In this document: in pieces, positions 29,501-40,499 of the stretch | Numbering within the stretch: position 1 is the stretch's first letter | How the letters are laid out: each line of letters begins with the position of its first letter | NCBI GenBank assembly: GCA_024349245.1 | Contig: JALDNG010000746.1 | Location: 59,466-123,465 of the forward strand | Reading direction: 5' to 3' | DNA: 64,000 nt | Origin: Neodontobutis hainanensis | Lineage: Eukaryota; Chordata; Actinopteri; Gobiiformes; Odontobutidae | Notes under the pieces: model-generated | What the model saw: the letters and a program-made list of their open reading frames with translations, nothing else | Database searches by the model: none | What the model was told of the DNA's origin: nothing | Translations under genes and position numbers: made by a program

Positions 29501-31355
29501 TTACATAAGATCTAAACCCTAAATTACATATAAAACGATGTCATATATTTTATATTTAATAGATATTTTCATATTGGTATTTTACTTTCTTTTTATTCAA
29601 AGACATATATACTTCAAACAAATAGTATTGTTTAAAAATTGGTATCGATTAAATTTTACATATTGTATAAATATTTTATTTTTTATAAATCAAAAACTTT
29701 TAAAGGTATATAAAAATTTTCTCGAAAATTAAAAATAATCGTACAAAAGAAACAAAACACGAGAGTTAAATAAACACATCTTTAGAAAGTTTTCAAATTT
29801 ATTATTTATAAAAAATACCAAAAACTATTTGAGATAAATATATTTTAACAATTATATAAATAGTGTCACAATTTTCATCTTCGTGTGTGAAAAATAATTT
29901 GTCGCACACGAAATTTATTTATTGAAATCTATCTCTGAAAAGGTTGATCTTAAAATGAGCTAAGATATAAAAATATTTTCAAACAGTCACAGAAAGGGGA
30001 TACTAAGAATTTTCTTAAAGCTTTTTAATATTCTTGTTCTGAGATTATTTACTTGATATTTGTTTTCAACATATTTTGAAATTTTCAAAATCGTCATAAA
30101 ATGCAATATAAATTCATTTTATATGCTTATAAAATATCCAGATTAATTAAAAGATATATTTCAAAACATATTGTTATAACATATGTTCATAAATTAAAAT
30201 TTTAAGTTTATATTTTAGTATAATTATTTAAAATTAATTTAGAAACTTTTGTAACCTTTTATATACATTTTAGATAATATTCTTTTTTAAATTCATGATT
30301 TTATAATCAGTTGATAAACATAAAATTTAAACTTTTAAACATAAATAAACAATTTATCTGCATTTAATTGAAAATATTACAACTATTTTTTAATTTTTAA
30401 AAATTTAAAATAAAAAAGGGCTATATTATAAATTTTTAAGGTAAATTTAAAAGAACAGATTGTCGCTGACTGAAAAATTAGGAAATATCACATTTAAAAA
30501 AATGTTAAAATCATGTATTATTTTACCATTTTTCTTTTTCTGCGAATAAGATTATAAGTTTATATGTCCCTTAATACGTTTTGATGAAAACCTACTCTTA
30601 ATAGAGTGAAATTATCAAATCTATTTTATATTTCAAAGTTAAATTTTTGAGATAAAATATTTCAACTCGAGTTTAATAAATCAATCTGGAACTGCCAAAA
30701 GGAATGAGGCAATCTTTGTTCGTGTAACTTCCATAATGTACATATAATAAAAATAAAGCCTCATAGTTACATTAAAACCTAGAAAACTGACTTTAAATCT
30801 GAAACTTTATAATGATAAATTCAAAAGATAAAATCAAAAAATTTTATTTGAATTAGAAGAGTTGACTCTTAAAACTTATATTATGTGAGGTTTTCACAAA
30901 AAACAGAAAGAATATTTAATCGCATACATATATGATGATTTGAACCATAAAATTCGACAAATACATAAAAAGTGAAGTTCTATAATATGAATGTTTTCTC
31001 GAAGGATTTTTAACAACATAAATATGATTATGGTTACTATATTCAAAAGACGCCCATGGTTGAAGAAGATGCCACCTGTTTTCTGGATAAATATAAATTG
31101 TTATTTTTGAAAATTAACAAATTAATTGTTATAAAAATGTTGATAAAAAATTTAAATTTATATCCAGAAATAATACCATCTTAAATTTACCACATTTGAT
31201 TCTAAAATTATTTTAATAATATACATAATTACATAGAGGATAGATGGATTGAAATAGAATGTTTTAAATAGAATATTTAAAGATAAAAAAACATAATGGA
31301 AAAATATAATATATTAAGAGTTATAAGTCCTACTAAAATAAGTCTCTTTTGGTGT
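26540..31355. other. AT-rich region, no gene seen
   Basis: Several short frames (26870 +, 27596 -, 28249 -, 29538 +) were read and are rich in Phe, Ile, Tyr and Lys without supporting splice sites. No repeat or RNA gene was found. Confidence 0.4.
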
Positions 31356-31367
31356 CAATTTATAAAC

Positions 31368-31583
31368 CTATAAGATACAATCGTTCGAACCTAGTAGGAA
31401 ATAAAATGGAATGTCAATCAATAAAATTGCTTTTTGGCTGTAACCAAGTTTTAAAAGCTGTAAATATGCCACGTTCTTCTTACCACAAAGAAAACAAAGC
31501 AAAGCAAATATTTCTAAATTTGTAAAATAAATTAGGGTCGTTTTGGAATATTTTTGAACTCTGAGATCTTTCAATAAATACAT
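31368..31583 (-). CDS. Small hydrophobic ORF, doubtful
   Basis: ATG at 31583, 71 codons, with a possible membrane segment (LEIFALLCFLCGKK) and a second hydrophobic stretch (AILLIDIPFYFLLG). Composition is slightly richer in G and C than the flanks. A 26-nt GT..AG segment (GTAAGA...TTACAG) lies inside but removing it leads to an early stop, so I keep the frame unspliced. No family is recognised. Confidence 0.28.
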   Translation of the reverse strand: MYLLKDLRVQKYSKTTLIYFTNLEIFALLCFLCGKKNVAYLQLLKLGYSQKAILLIDIPFYFLLGSNDCIL

Positions 31584-31589
31584 GTTAAT

Positions 31590-33685
31590 TAAAATTGTAA
31601 TGTTTCTTCTTAATTTATTAGGTTATTAAATTTCAACACCATTCTCACATGCCTCAAAATTTAGGTTAATTGGTTATTATCCTAAAACAGGCTTGGTAAA
31701 AATTCAAAACGATAATTAAACATATGACTTGTCTTTAAAAGTATTTTTATATTTATAAAATTAACGAAAAATATTTTCACACTAAGATATTTAATAAGCA
31801 TCTTCGCCCCTATTATCCATTTTCAAAGAAGTCATAAGAATGAGAGATATTGATTATTCTAAGAGTCTTGATAAATCAAACGGTTTTATTATTATATCTG
31901 AATATGTAATAATTCAAAACAAATTATTTATATGTAATAATAAAATAGTAATTAAAATTTATATCTTATATTTTAAATATAGTTATGCTAATACCTTTGA
32001 TATTTAAGGCATATTTAAAGATAAAGTGATAGTTATATTTGAATCTCAAACTCTAATACTTATATAACCTAACATAAATAAAGTTTAACTCGGTTTCGTC
32101 AACGAAACGTGATTATTATACAGTTTATAAACATTTTGATTGATTAATTTTTTGTTAATATTTTAAAATCGAAGGTATTATTTTGTATTTCAGTGCATAT
32201 ATTTTTTGAAATATAACACAATTACGTATATTCATCAGAAAAATTCTGAAAATAAAAAAATTCAAAAGTGTTCAAATATTTGATATTTTATTTCTATTTT
32301 AAAAACAACTATTTTTGAAACCATTTTAAATTTTTAATAATTTCAAGTATAAATTAAAACAAATATAATTATCTTGGATACTTATCAAATTGAAAATGTT
32401 GTCATGGTTTAAATAATTAATAGAATAAAATCAATATTTTGTCTTTTAATTTTACAATACAGTCTATGTATGATAAAATTACTGTTAATTAACCTTTGAA
32501 TATTCTTTATTGTTTTTGGTTTTGATATTTTATTTATTTGACATAAAAAATTATACTTTCAGTTAACTTTATTTTTTGTGATAAACAGTCTGTTCAGGAA
32601 ACTAATAAAACAAAATAAAGCTAAATTTCCCGATATGCATACATTTTTTAAAAAATATGATGAATTTTTTGATTTAGTAATAAAATTTCATACTTATCAG
32701 AATATTTATCATTGTTATTTATATCTAACAATAACTATTTTATATCGTATCAAGATGGCTTTTAAATCGTCTGTATCTGCATGCCGAAATATCTAGTGTT
32801 TTACAAATAATCATTTCCATAAATTATGAAATACTTATTTGATATATCTCAGATGAGAATAAATATCACCTTTCATTGTTTTAGTTGTGAAATATTAAAC
32901 TTTGAAATCAATTTAAATGGGAATTTGGATAATTAACAAGTTATTTTTCATTTCTAAGTTTTTAAAATTTAAAGAAATGTTCAGCATCACAATATTCACA
33001 ACAATTTCAAATTATAAACTTTATGATTTAAAACATGTGGTTAAAACGAAAAAATTAACAATTTACTTGTGAAAAATATTGTTCAAAGTATGTTTGGTGA
33101 GTAAATTATTTTCTCATCAGATTTATTATAAGTCTATAATTGAATATTAAAAGATTTTGATGACATAATAAATGTATAATCTCGAGATAAATTCTCCTAT
33201 TTTCTCATATAAATCATTCAACATAGCTTAAAGGGAGTGTTAACGAATTATTTTTGATAAAGTCATATTTGTTTCATACTTTTCTAAAAATAATAATTTA
33301 AGAATAATGAAGTCAATATCCTAAATTTAATTTTTTTTATCTGAAAAATACCTATGACAAACAACATTTTATAAAATAGTATGAAAAATTGACTCTTTCT
33401 ACTTCTTTAAATATGTTAAATTGACTTGTGTCATAGTTATCTCTCATTAATTTGGAAAGATATTTTAATTATTTAATTGATACAAGTGAAAATTTATATA
33501 AACAATGTTTTACGAATTTTCAAAATTTCATCACGAGATTTCTTTTAAGTATTATTCATGAACAAAAGTTTATACATTCATTTCTATTTTTAAATGACAT
33601 TTATAAAAACAATATAAGTCGTTATTAGCATTTAAACGTATTAGTTTTCTTGTTAAGTTAATATTTCTGAAATTTGTCAAATTTT
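31590..33685. other. AT-rich region, no gene seen
   Basis: The 72-codon frame at 32578 (+) has a TTG-type start and no splice support. No other feature was seen. Confidence 0.4.
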
Positions 33686-33689
33686 AAAT

Positions 33690-34154
33690 ATGAAGTTCCA
33701 TGTTTCAATCTGTCACTGTTGGGATGAAATTGAGTTCTTTATGAATACTATCGATGGTTCTTCTCGACATAGATGGACATCTTTGGAAATTAAGAGTATA
33801 TGGGATCAAGACCGTGAAAATATCATGCTAGTATTTTTTTTATGATAAGAGTTTTATGATGGACCTTTTTTATTTGGTTTTTGCATTATTTGTATCTTTA
33901 TTTCAAAAGAGGATGAAAGCTATGCCAACGTTTTCGAAATATTTATAGTTAACAACTTATATGAAAAATATGTGAGGAACATTCTTTGTTATCTTGAAAA
34001 TTTGTTCATATGGAAACAAGTATTCTCAATTAAAATAGTATGTGATTCACATAATGTTATTTCCAATATACTTCAATCTCTTGAATATTCAAGAACTGGA
34101 ATCTACGAGTACAATGGTGAAAAATATATAAAATGGAAAAAAGAAATCAACTAA
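33690..34154 (+). CDS. GNAT-like acetyltransferase fold protein (tentative), two exons with a 21-nt intron
   Basis: Exon 1 (ATG 33690 to 33830) encodes 47 residues with FHVSICHCWDEIEFFMNTI. A 21-nt segment (33831-33851, GTATTT...AAGAG) separates it from exon 2 (33852-34154), which is open for 100 codons, and removal keeps phase 0. The 147-residue product has a layout like N-acetyltransferases: a Gly-Phe strand (GPFLFGFCIICIF), then an EIFIVNNLYEKYVRNIL segment where the acetyl-CoA loop would lie, then VCDSHN..SNILQSLEYSRTG and a terminal EYNGEKYIKWKKEI, resembling the N-x-x-A..LY-x-K-x-GF and Y-x-x-G-x-x-Y-I end of the fold. The R/Q-x-x-G-x-G/A motif is not present, so activity is doubtful. 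The gene model is better supported than the family call. Confidence 0.5.
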
Positions 34155-34159
34155 ATTGA

Positions 34160-36865
34160 ATAAATTATTTTAATCATGATATTATAAATTTTATATGAGA
34201 TATGATGTTGAAAACATGATTTTTTTTGTATTTAAGAATAAGTGATAAACTTTAAAATGTTATCGAACCCATAAATATATTTACCTTGTATTATTTAGAA
34301 AATTATAAACGTAACACTAATTTTTATCAAAGTGACAGACTTCTAGATGTTCATACGTAAACTCTTTAAAATGGGAGAATATAAATCACAGATGTTTTTA
34401 AGTTTTTTATCATGATTATTTAACTTAACTATCTGATATGTTTGAGCTTTTATGGCAAAGATTTATTTTTTCTGCTTATTTTTTTAAAATATTTTGATAG
34501 GCATCATAAGATATCGCTTGAAATTATAAAAGCTTTAAAAATGAATTTTTATTTGTTTAAATTTTTATTTAAAAACGCCATGATATCATTCACTTTATAA
34601 TACTTTGAGTTAAAATGTTTTTGTTGGGATAAATAGCATTAGGCTTGATCTTTAGAATATGGTGACGATCATTGGTAAATGAACATGAAAGATACTTAAT
34701 CTCCTGTTTTTTAATTTGAAATAGATGATAAGACTTTTTCAATCGATGATACCGAAGACTTAAATCCAATTTTAAAATGAGAAAGATCGTATCATATCTA
34801 TTTTGAGGAAAACTGGCTTTTTCCATAAAATAAACAAATAAACAATTTTGATCCGTAAATGAATGTATGCCTTAAATTATCAAATGTAATCACTCAAAGC
34901 ATCTCCAAAAGATGAATATGACATTAGCTCTATTTTAAAAATCCTGAATTTTTTCTCAAGCCATTACCATTTATAAAATATTGATAAATCTAATTTATGA
35001 ACATGAATTTAATTTCAGTTATTTGAAAGAATTATTCAGGAAAACAATGTTTTTTCATGTTAATTAACAAAAAAATAAATTTAATCATGAATGTGAGTTT
35101 CTCAAACTACAGGAAAGTGTTTGAATAGTTTAATTCCCATATAAATATCGGTAGTATTTATTTCTATTATTTCTTAGGATAAATAGATCAAAATAGAGGA
35201 TTTTAGCACATTAATATATACTTTAATGCTTTTATCCAAACAGTGAAACAAATTGGTTATTATTGATAGAATGTATTATTTATATATATTATTCCTGTTC
35301 TTAAGCGAAATTATTAACATTAAATCAAATTGTATTCTGTTAAAAGTATAGTTGTGAAGGGTTTGGAGCTTTTTTGAATTGTGAACAAATTTTTTTGCTT
35401 TATTCCAGGAATATACATCAAAGATATTTCATTTTTATTTTTTTTATTGTTAAATTACTCGAAATATTTTCTCGTTTTTAATAATACGTGATATAATTGA
35501 ACGTCCAGGTAAATTCTTTCATCTAAAATGAAATATTTAAGAGTTATATCGCTTCTATGTCCCTTATTTGCTTTCTTATACATTATGTAAATCTTAAATT
35601 GAAAATTTTCTGAAAATTACCATTCATTCATTGAAAGATATCATAACATTTTGAATAAACAAATCATATTAATTTACATTTATAAGAGGGTTGAATGACT
35701 TTCTTATGATCTGTTCTTTGATTTAGTTGATGAATCTTATTCATGCAATATTTTTTAAGAATAAGACCTGTCAATATGAATTGATAAAATATAAAAAAAC
35801 ACAAAATAAATTTTTGTATTTATACGAAATAAAAAGTCAATACATTCTATCATGATTGTTTTTGTCGGTTTAACTGACGTAAATAAAATTTTTCTCATTT
35901 GTAACTATATTATATCAACTTAAAAGGATATTTATTTGAATTGAAATAGCTCTTAATTATTTATTTTTTGTTTTAAAAGTGATTCAATAATTTCATCTGT
36001 TTTTAGGTTTTTGATGCCATATAAGGTTACATATTTTCTGATTGAAAGTTTATGAAAAAAAATAAACGAAATTTGACAAGATAAAACAACATTTTTGTAT
36101 TTATCACTCACAATTTAATAAGACACTTATTTTCGATCAGTAAATTTTTAACTTTAATATTATCAGAAGTTGAATTTATTTAAAAATTAAAGTAGCATGA
36201 TCATTTCGAAAACTGTCGGAACTAAAAAAAACTTAGGCATGATGGATGAATATGAGAATGATAAAGAAAAACATTAACTTCCAAATTTGACGAATAAGAA
36301 AAATTTTATTTATATTTTGTTTAAAATGAATTTTTAAAGTTTCTATACATTCGAAAAAGATTAAATTCATCCCTGTGCTTGAACAAATGTTAATTTTATT
36401 CTTAAAAACATCGTCAAAAAATCACGGAAATTTTTTATCGAATACTTTCACATTATAGACTATTTATGGAAGATATAAAAGTTAATTTTATGTTTTTCTG
36501 TTTGTTATAAAAGATTTAATATTGTTTTGAAAAGGAAATCACATTTAATTTTTTCATTTTTTAGAAATAAATTTTTTTAATAAAGCCTGATATTTAATTT
36601 TGAAAGACTTTGATCATGAATTTAAAGTACACATAATTTTTTTTGTTTTAAAATATTAAAAAAATGTAACATACATTGTAACTACGAATACCATCAAGAA
36701 ATACATTTTTGTTACGTTTCCTCAATCTAAAACTTTTAAATTGACATTTTACACAACAAATTTGATATTTTTCAAATTATCCACGAAGAGAACATTGATC
36801 CATGCCTAATTATCTTTTTTCGAAAATTCTACAAAATAAAACAGTGAGAATAAAATAGAGATAAA
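34160..36865. other. AT-rich region, no gene seen
   Basis: The 78-codon minus-strand frame at 34590-34826 has some balanced composition but no splice or start support. Nothing else was found. Confidence 0.4.
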
Positions 36866-36870
36866 AAGAA

Positions 36871-37122
36871 TTAAGATTTATTATTTCCATCCTTGTTCTT
36901 GTCTTGATGATCGAATAATCTCGTTGATAAATCTATATTGTCCTTTTTCTTCTCAGAAAGTAGGTTTTTATCTTCAGAGTGTTTTCCTTTATTTCCATTG
37001 ATTGTTTTATTTGAATTATTGAACATTTTTATATCAGATACCTCATTTGAGGAATTCATTTCTGTGATTAAAGTTAATATTACCACCATTAAGAATAATT
37101 TTGCTGTATTGTGAATTTTCAT
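36871..37122 (-). CDS. Small secreted Lys/Asn/Ser/Asp-rich protein
   Basis: ATG at 37122, 83 residues in one exon. The start MKIHNTAKLFLMVVILTLI is a clear signal peptide. The mature part is hydrophilic and low-complexity (SNKTINGNKGKHSEDKN, then STRLFDHQDKNKDGNNKS), with no cysteine, and is probably disordered. It lies in the same direction, 138 nt downstream of the stop of the preceding gene. Such proteins evolve fast, so no homology is expected to be visible. The signal peptide and composition make it more credible than other short frames here. Confidence 0.5.
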   Translation of the reverse strand: MKIHNTAKLFLMVVILTLITEMNSSNEVSDIKMFNNSNKTINGNKGKHSEDKNLLSEKKKDNIDLSTRLFDHQDKNKDGNNKS

Positions 37123-37259
37123 CCCATAATATATCAGAGTTATAATCTTTCATGAAGGAAAAATTCAAATTTTTCTCATGGCAGAGTTTCCATTTTCATT
37201 TTTAATGATTGGAAAATCAGAATTCTCACAAATGAAATTTTCTTTTTGTTTCTTTTAAA

Positions 37260-37803
37260 TTACAAATGATACATTTTGTAATTTTCCCCTTTTTCTGTTT
37301 TATCATCTTGGCAGTTTTTCAAATCGTCATCAGAAATTAGCTTTGAGGAAATAACTTTTCCATTTTTATCAATTGAATTGGCTAAATATGCATAAAAAAT
37401 TACTTTTATTTGTTAAAATCTGACATGTATGATTATTTATTTTTCCTTCATATGAAGTTGCTTGCTTTAAAGAATTTTCGCTTGAGCGAAGACTATTAGC
37501 AACTCTAAAATAAATATATGATAAATACTTTCTTAGTTTTATTCCCTCTGTGGACTGCACATTTTCGCTTTTTAGACAATTTAAAATGGCCTCATTATCA
37601 TCCTAAAACTTTTAACCTTATCAATTACATTCTCAAAAGAGTTTTCATTTGGTATGGAATGATAAATTACATCTTTTTTTGAGGTTGAATGTTCTCTGTG
37701 CATCAACTTAGTGTTGAGTTGTGATGGATATTTAATCTGAATTGTTATAAAAATATTTTATTGTTGAAATGTAATTTACAAACATGCTCAATGGTTGATG
37801 CAT
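37260..37803 (-). CDS. Hydrophilic protein of unknown function, three exons, one frame break
   Basis: The model starts at ATG 37803 (MHQPLSMF). A 43-nt intron (37737-37779, GTAAAT...TTCAG) leads to exon 2 (KYPSQLNTKLMHREHSTSKK). A 26-nt intron (37603-37628, GTAATT...TTTTAG) leads to exon 3, which reads DDNEAILNCLKSENVQSTEG and onward. In the run of six A at 37394-37399 (plus) the frame must drop one base to continue as LANSIDKNGKVISSKLISDD to a stop at 37260. Unspliced, each exon is broken. About 160 residues, charged, no signal peptide, no recognised domain. A further open piece (ENSDFPIIKNENGNSAM, around 37.16-37.23 kb) may be another exon. Confidence 0.45.
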
Positions 37804-38162
37804 GAATTAAAATTTACATTTATATGGTGGAGATTTTCATTTAAATAAAACTTATATTTTAATGTGAAATCAAATATCAAAGAAATATTAAAAGACGAAA
37901 TTTATTAACTTTAGTTTCGAAAAGAGATGATCTGATTTTAAATGTTTAAGATGATATAAGTAGGCAAATTAAATGTAAAATAATACTCATAATCAAATTA
38001 CTATTTTATTAGAATAAGTTTCCATTATTTCAAAACTATTTAATATTTTAATGAATTTTAACATAAAATTTTTTATGATTATAGTTTTTTACATTTGTAT
38101 TTATACAGCTATGAATTTCTTCTTTTTCTAATGTTATAAAATCGTTAAATACCTTTAAACCT

Positions 38163-38168
38163 TTTATT
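38163..38168 (-). terminator. Candidate polyadenylation signal of the afadin-like gene
   Basis: AATAAA on the minus strand, about 35 nt beyond the stop codon of the afadin-like gene. In DNA this AT-rich the hexamer is common, so only the position supports it. Confidence 0.3.
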
Positions 38169-38202
38169 CCAGTGTGAGTGATTTTCATAAGATTGAATAA
38201 TT

Positions 38203-40499
38203 TTAATATCTAATTACATTTAGACCAAAACTATCAATTTTATTATTTCGAAGAAGAGAAAATAATATATGTGAAACTTCTTTGAGACTTCCAGATGTAT
38301 ACCCCTCAAATGGTATAATAAGTGGCTCGAAACTATGCAATTCGTACTCAGGTTTCAAATATCTTCGAGATTTATTGGATATTGTTTCGATATTTCGAAT
38401 TTTTCAACTAATTTTTTCCCCGCGTAAGTTATAAATGGTTGGAAATTTTTATTGTGTTGCTTTGATTCACTGATTATATTGGGAAAATTATTCAGAAGAC
38501 ACTTCAATTGTTTAGAATTAAGAGCCTTTATTTTGTTAATTGATCGAATAAAGGTATTTATATTGACATAATCTGATTCTAACACTTCCAAAATAAGAAA
38601 AAACACTTTGAAACATTCGTTGAAGACGATTTCGAATCCTTGAGATTCCGCCCATGACTGAAAAATATTCATATTAGTTCTCAAAGTGTCAACTAAACTT
38701 GGCCTTTTATCATTTCGCAAATCTCTTGAGATTAGGTTATTTATTATGTTGGCTGAAATAATATCGAAAATGCGTTGAAATATTTGCAAGATGAAAGATT
38801 TGTTCAGATGGTATTGGTAAAATTTAGAACACCAGATGTTTAAAAAAATAAAACATCAGATATATTATGAGATTTATATTCAATAGAAATTTGCACTGAT
38901 TTACTTGTTAGATCAGCTATGTTATGGATTGTAACAGAGGGGTCGAAATTGATTAAGGATTTTAATTCATCAATAACATTTGTAGATTCATTTAAAGAGT
39001 TAAATAAGGGATTCTTCATTATTAGTAAATCATTTTCAAGATTCCTTATGATTTCACAAAACGCAAGTTTTATACATTGACGACAGAATTTTTGAACATT
39101 TTCCGTAACAATATTTAGATAAACATCATGATGTATAAAATTCAAAAATTCTGAAAAATTGATAAGCCAAATTAATATCTTTTCAGTTTCACAGTTTCTC
39201 ATCATATTTATACTGTAAAGAACTTGGTAACAAATACGACAAAATACACTAAATTCTAGAGATAGAGAATTTTTGGAAGTTAAGTTACTTCCATTAAAAT
39301 TTGTAATATTGTTGTACTGAGAAACAAAGGTCAAATACAATAAATAAGCAACTGAGGGTACAAATTGAGTGCTCATGCTAAGTAAAAGTGAAAGAATTTT
39401 TTTTAAGATATTTTCGAATGATGAAAATTCAAAGAAGAGGTAAAGAGGGAGGGTATTTTCGATAAGCATAATCTTCGAAAATACACCGTTTTCTTTTTCA
39501 ACTTTATGAGCATTTATTATCAACTCAGGAAATAGCTGCAAATGTATCTGAGAAGTGCGATCAAAAGTATTATTTGGAATATGAACATTAAAAAAATAGG
39601 TCCACCCGAGAGATACTTTGCTTAAATCGTTTAAGATTGTTTTTTCGACGATTTGAAAATTATTAACACAAATATCAGCATCTTGAGAATAAGGCTTTAC
39701 GTGTATTAGCCCGTTGTAGTTTGTGATGATACAGTGAATAGGTAGGATTTTAGGTGATTTGAGAATCACAACTTTAGCTTTTTTACGATATTTACGTTTA
39801 TATTTATTTAGTTCACACAAATCAGAACCAATTACAATAATCTTCTTGTCTAATATAATTTCTGTGGGGTGATCATTTAGTTTTGATGTAATTTCAAAAT
39901 TTATTTTGAAAAGTGTGGCGAAATTTTTTTCTTCAAACAAATTATCAGTTTGATGCTGATAAGTATTATATTCAGGAGTAGGTTGGAAATCCAAAAATGG
40001 TCTGAGATAAAATAAAACAAACGAAGAATTGTTTGATAATTTTTCTTTAATAAATAAAGGACAATCATCATCTACTATCCTATATTCAAATTGTATGGGT
40101 TTAATTATGTTTTTTCCGTTGTTTTTGAAATATAGAGCATTGTCATGAAGTAATCATTTTCTGTAATTTTTAATTTTGGTCCAGAGATTTTTTTAATAAT
40201 TTGGTTAATAACATATTTTGCACTATCTTGAATGCTTATTCTTATTGTTTTGTATACTATTTCTGGAAATTCACTTTCAATGAGAATCTGAATGTTTCCA
40301 ATTGTATTCGTGATACCAGATTGAGATGAATCATCACCCCCATCAGAAATTGCACGAGACAAAACAATATCTTGAAATGTTTTCAAAAATTCATTTTTTC
40401 TTTGTCTTTTATAAAAGAAGTATGGTTTATACAAACCAGAATGATATCGAGATGTTCGAATACAAGAAAAAAGAACCTCTATATCACTCTTTAATTCCT
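38203..40499 (-). CDS. Afadin/canoe-like protein: RA, FHA and DIL domains (5' end missing)
   Basis: Afadin links nectins and Ras/Rap signalling to actin at adherens junctions. From 40499, just after an AAATTTAG acceptor, about 765 residues can be read. A Ras-association domain (residues about 65-170) includes PEIVYKTIRISIQDSA and VDDDCPLFIKEKL. An FHA-type domain (about 190-305) includes IHCIITNYNGLIHVKPYSQD. A helical region with FSEFLNFIHHDVYLNIVTEN and a DIL domain (about 550-765) follow, with QIFQRIFDIISANIINNLI, IFQSWAESQGFE and EPLIIPFEGY. Order and motifs match afadin better than RADIL or RASIP1. The coding exon holding the start and any first RA domain is upstream and was not found. 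The frame breaks by one base at 40110-40115 (six T), 38842-38848 (seven A) and near 38400-38404 (five T); adding one base at each restores it. The reading ends after DIL at 38203, so the PDZ domain of animal afadin is absent. Confidence 0.88.

Noticed and set aside
31376..31400. tRNA T-arm-like TAGGTTCGAACGA on the minus strand
   Set aside because: The flanking five bases do not pair as a T stem, and no anticodon or acceptor arms fit nearby; it lies inside an open frame.
40105..40120. Explaining the first afadin frame break by a GC..AG intron of 59 nt
   Set aside because: It would delete part of the RA domain linker; a one-base homopolymer error is simpler and the other two breaks have the same sign.
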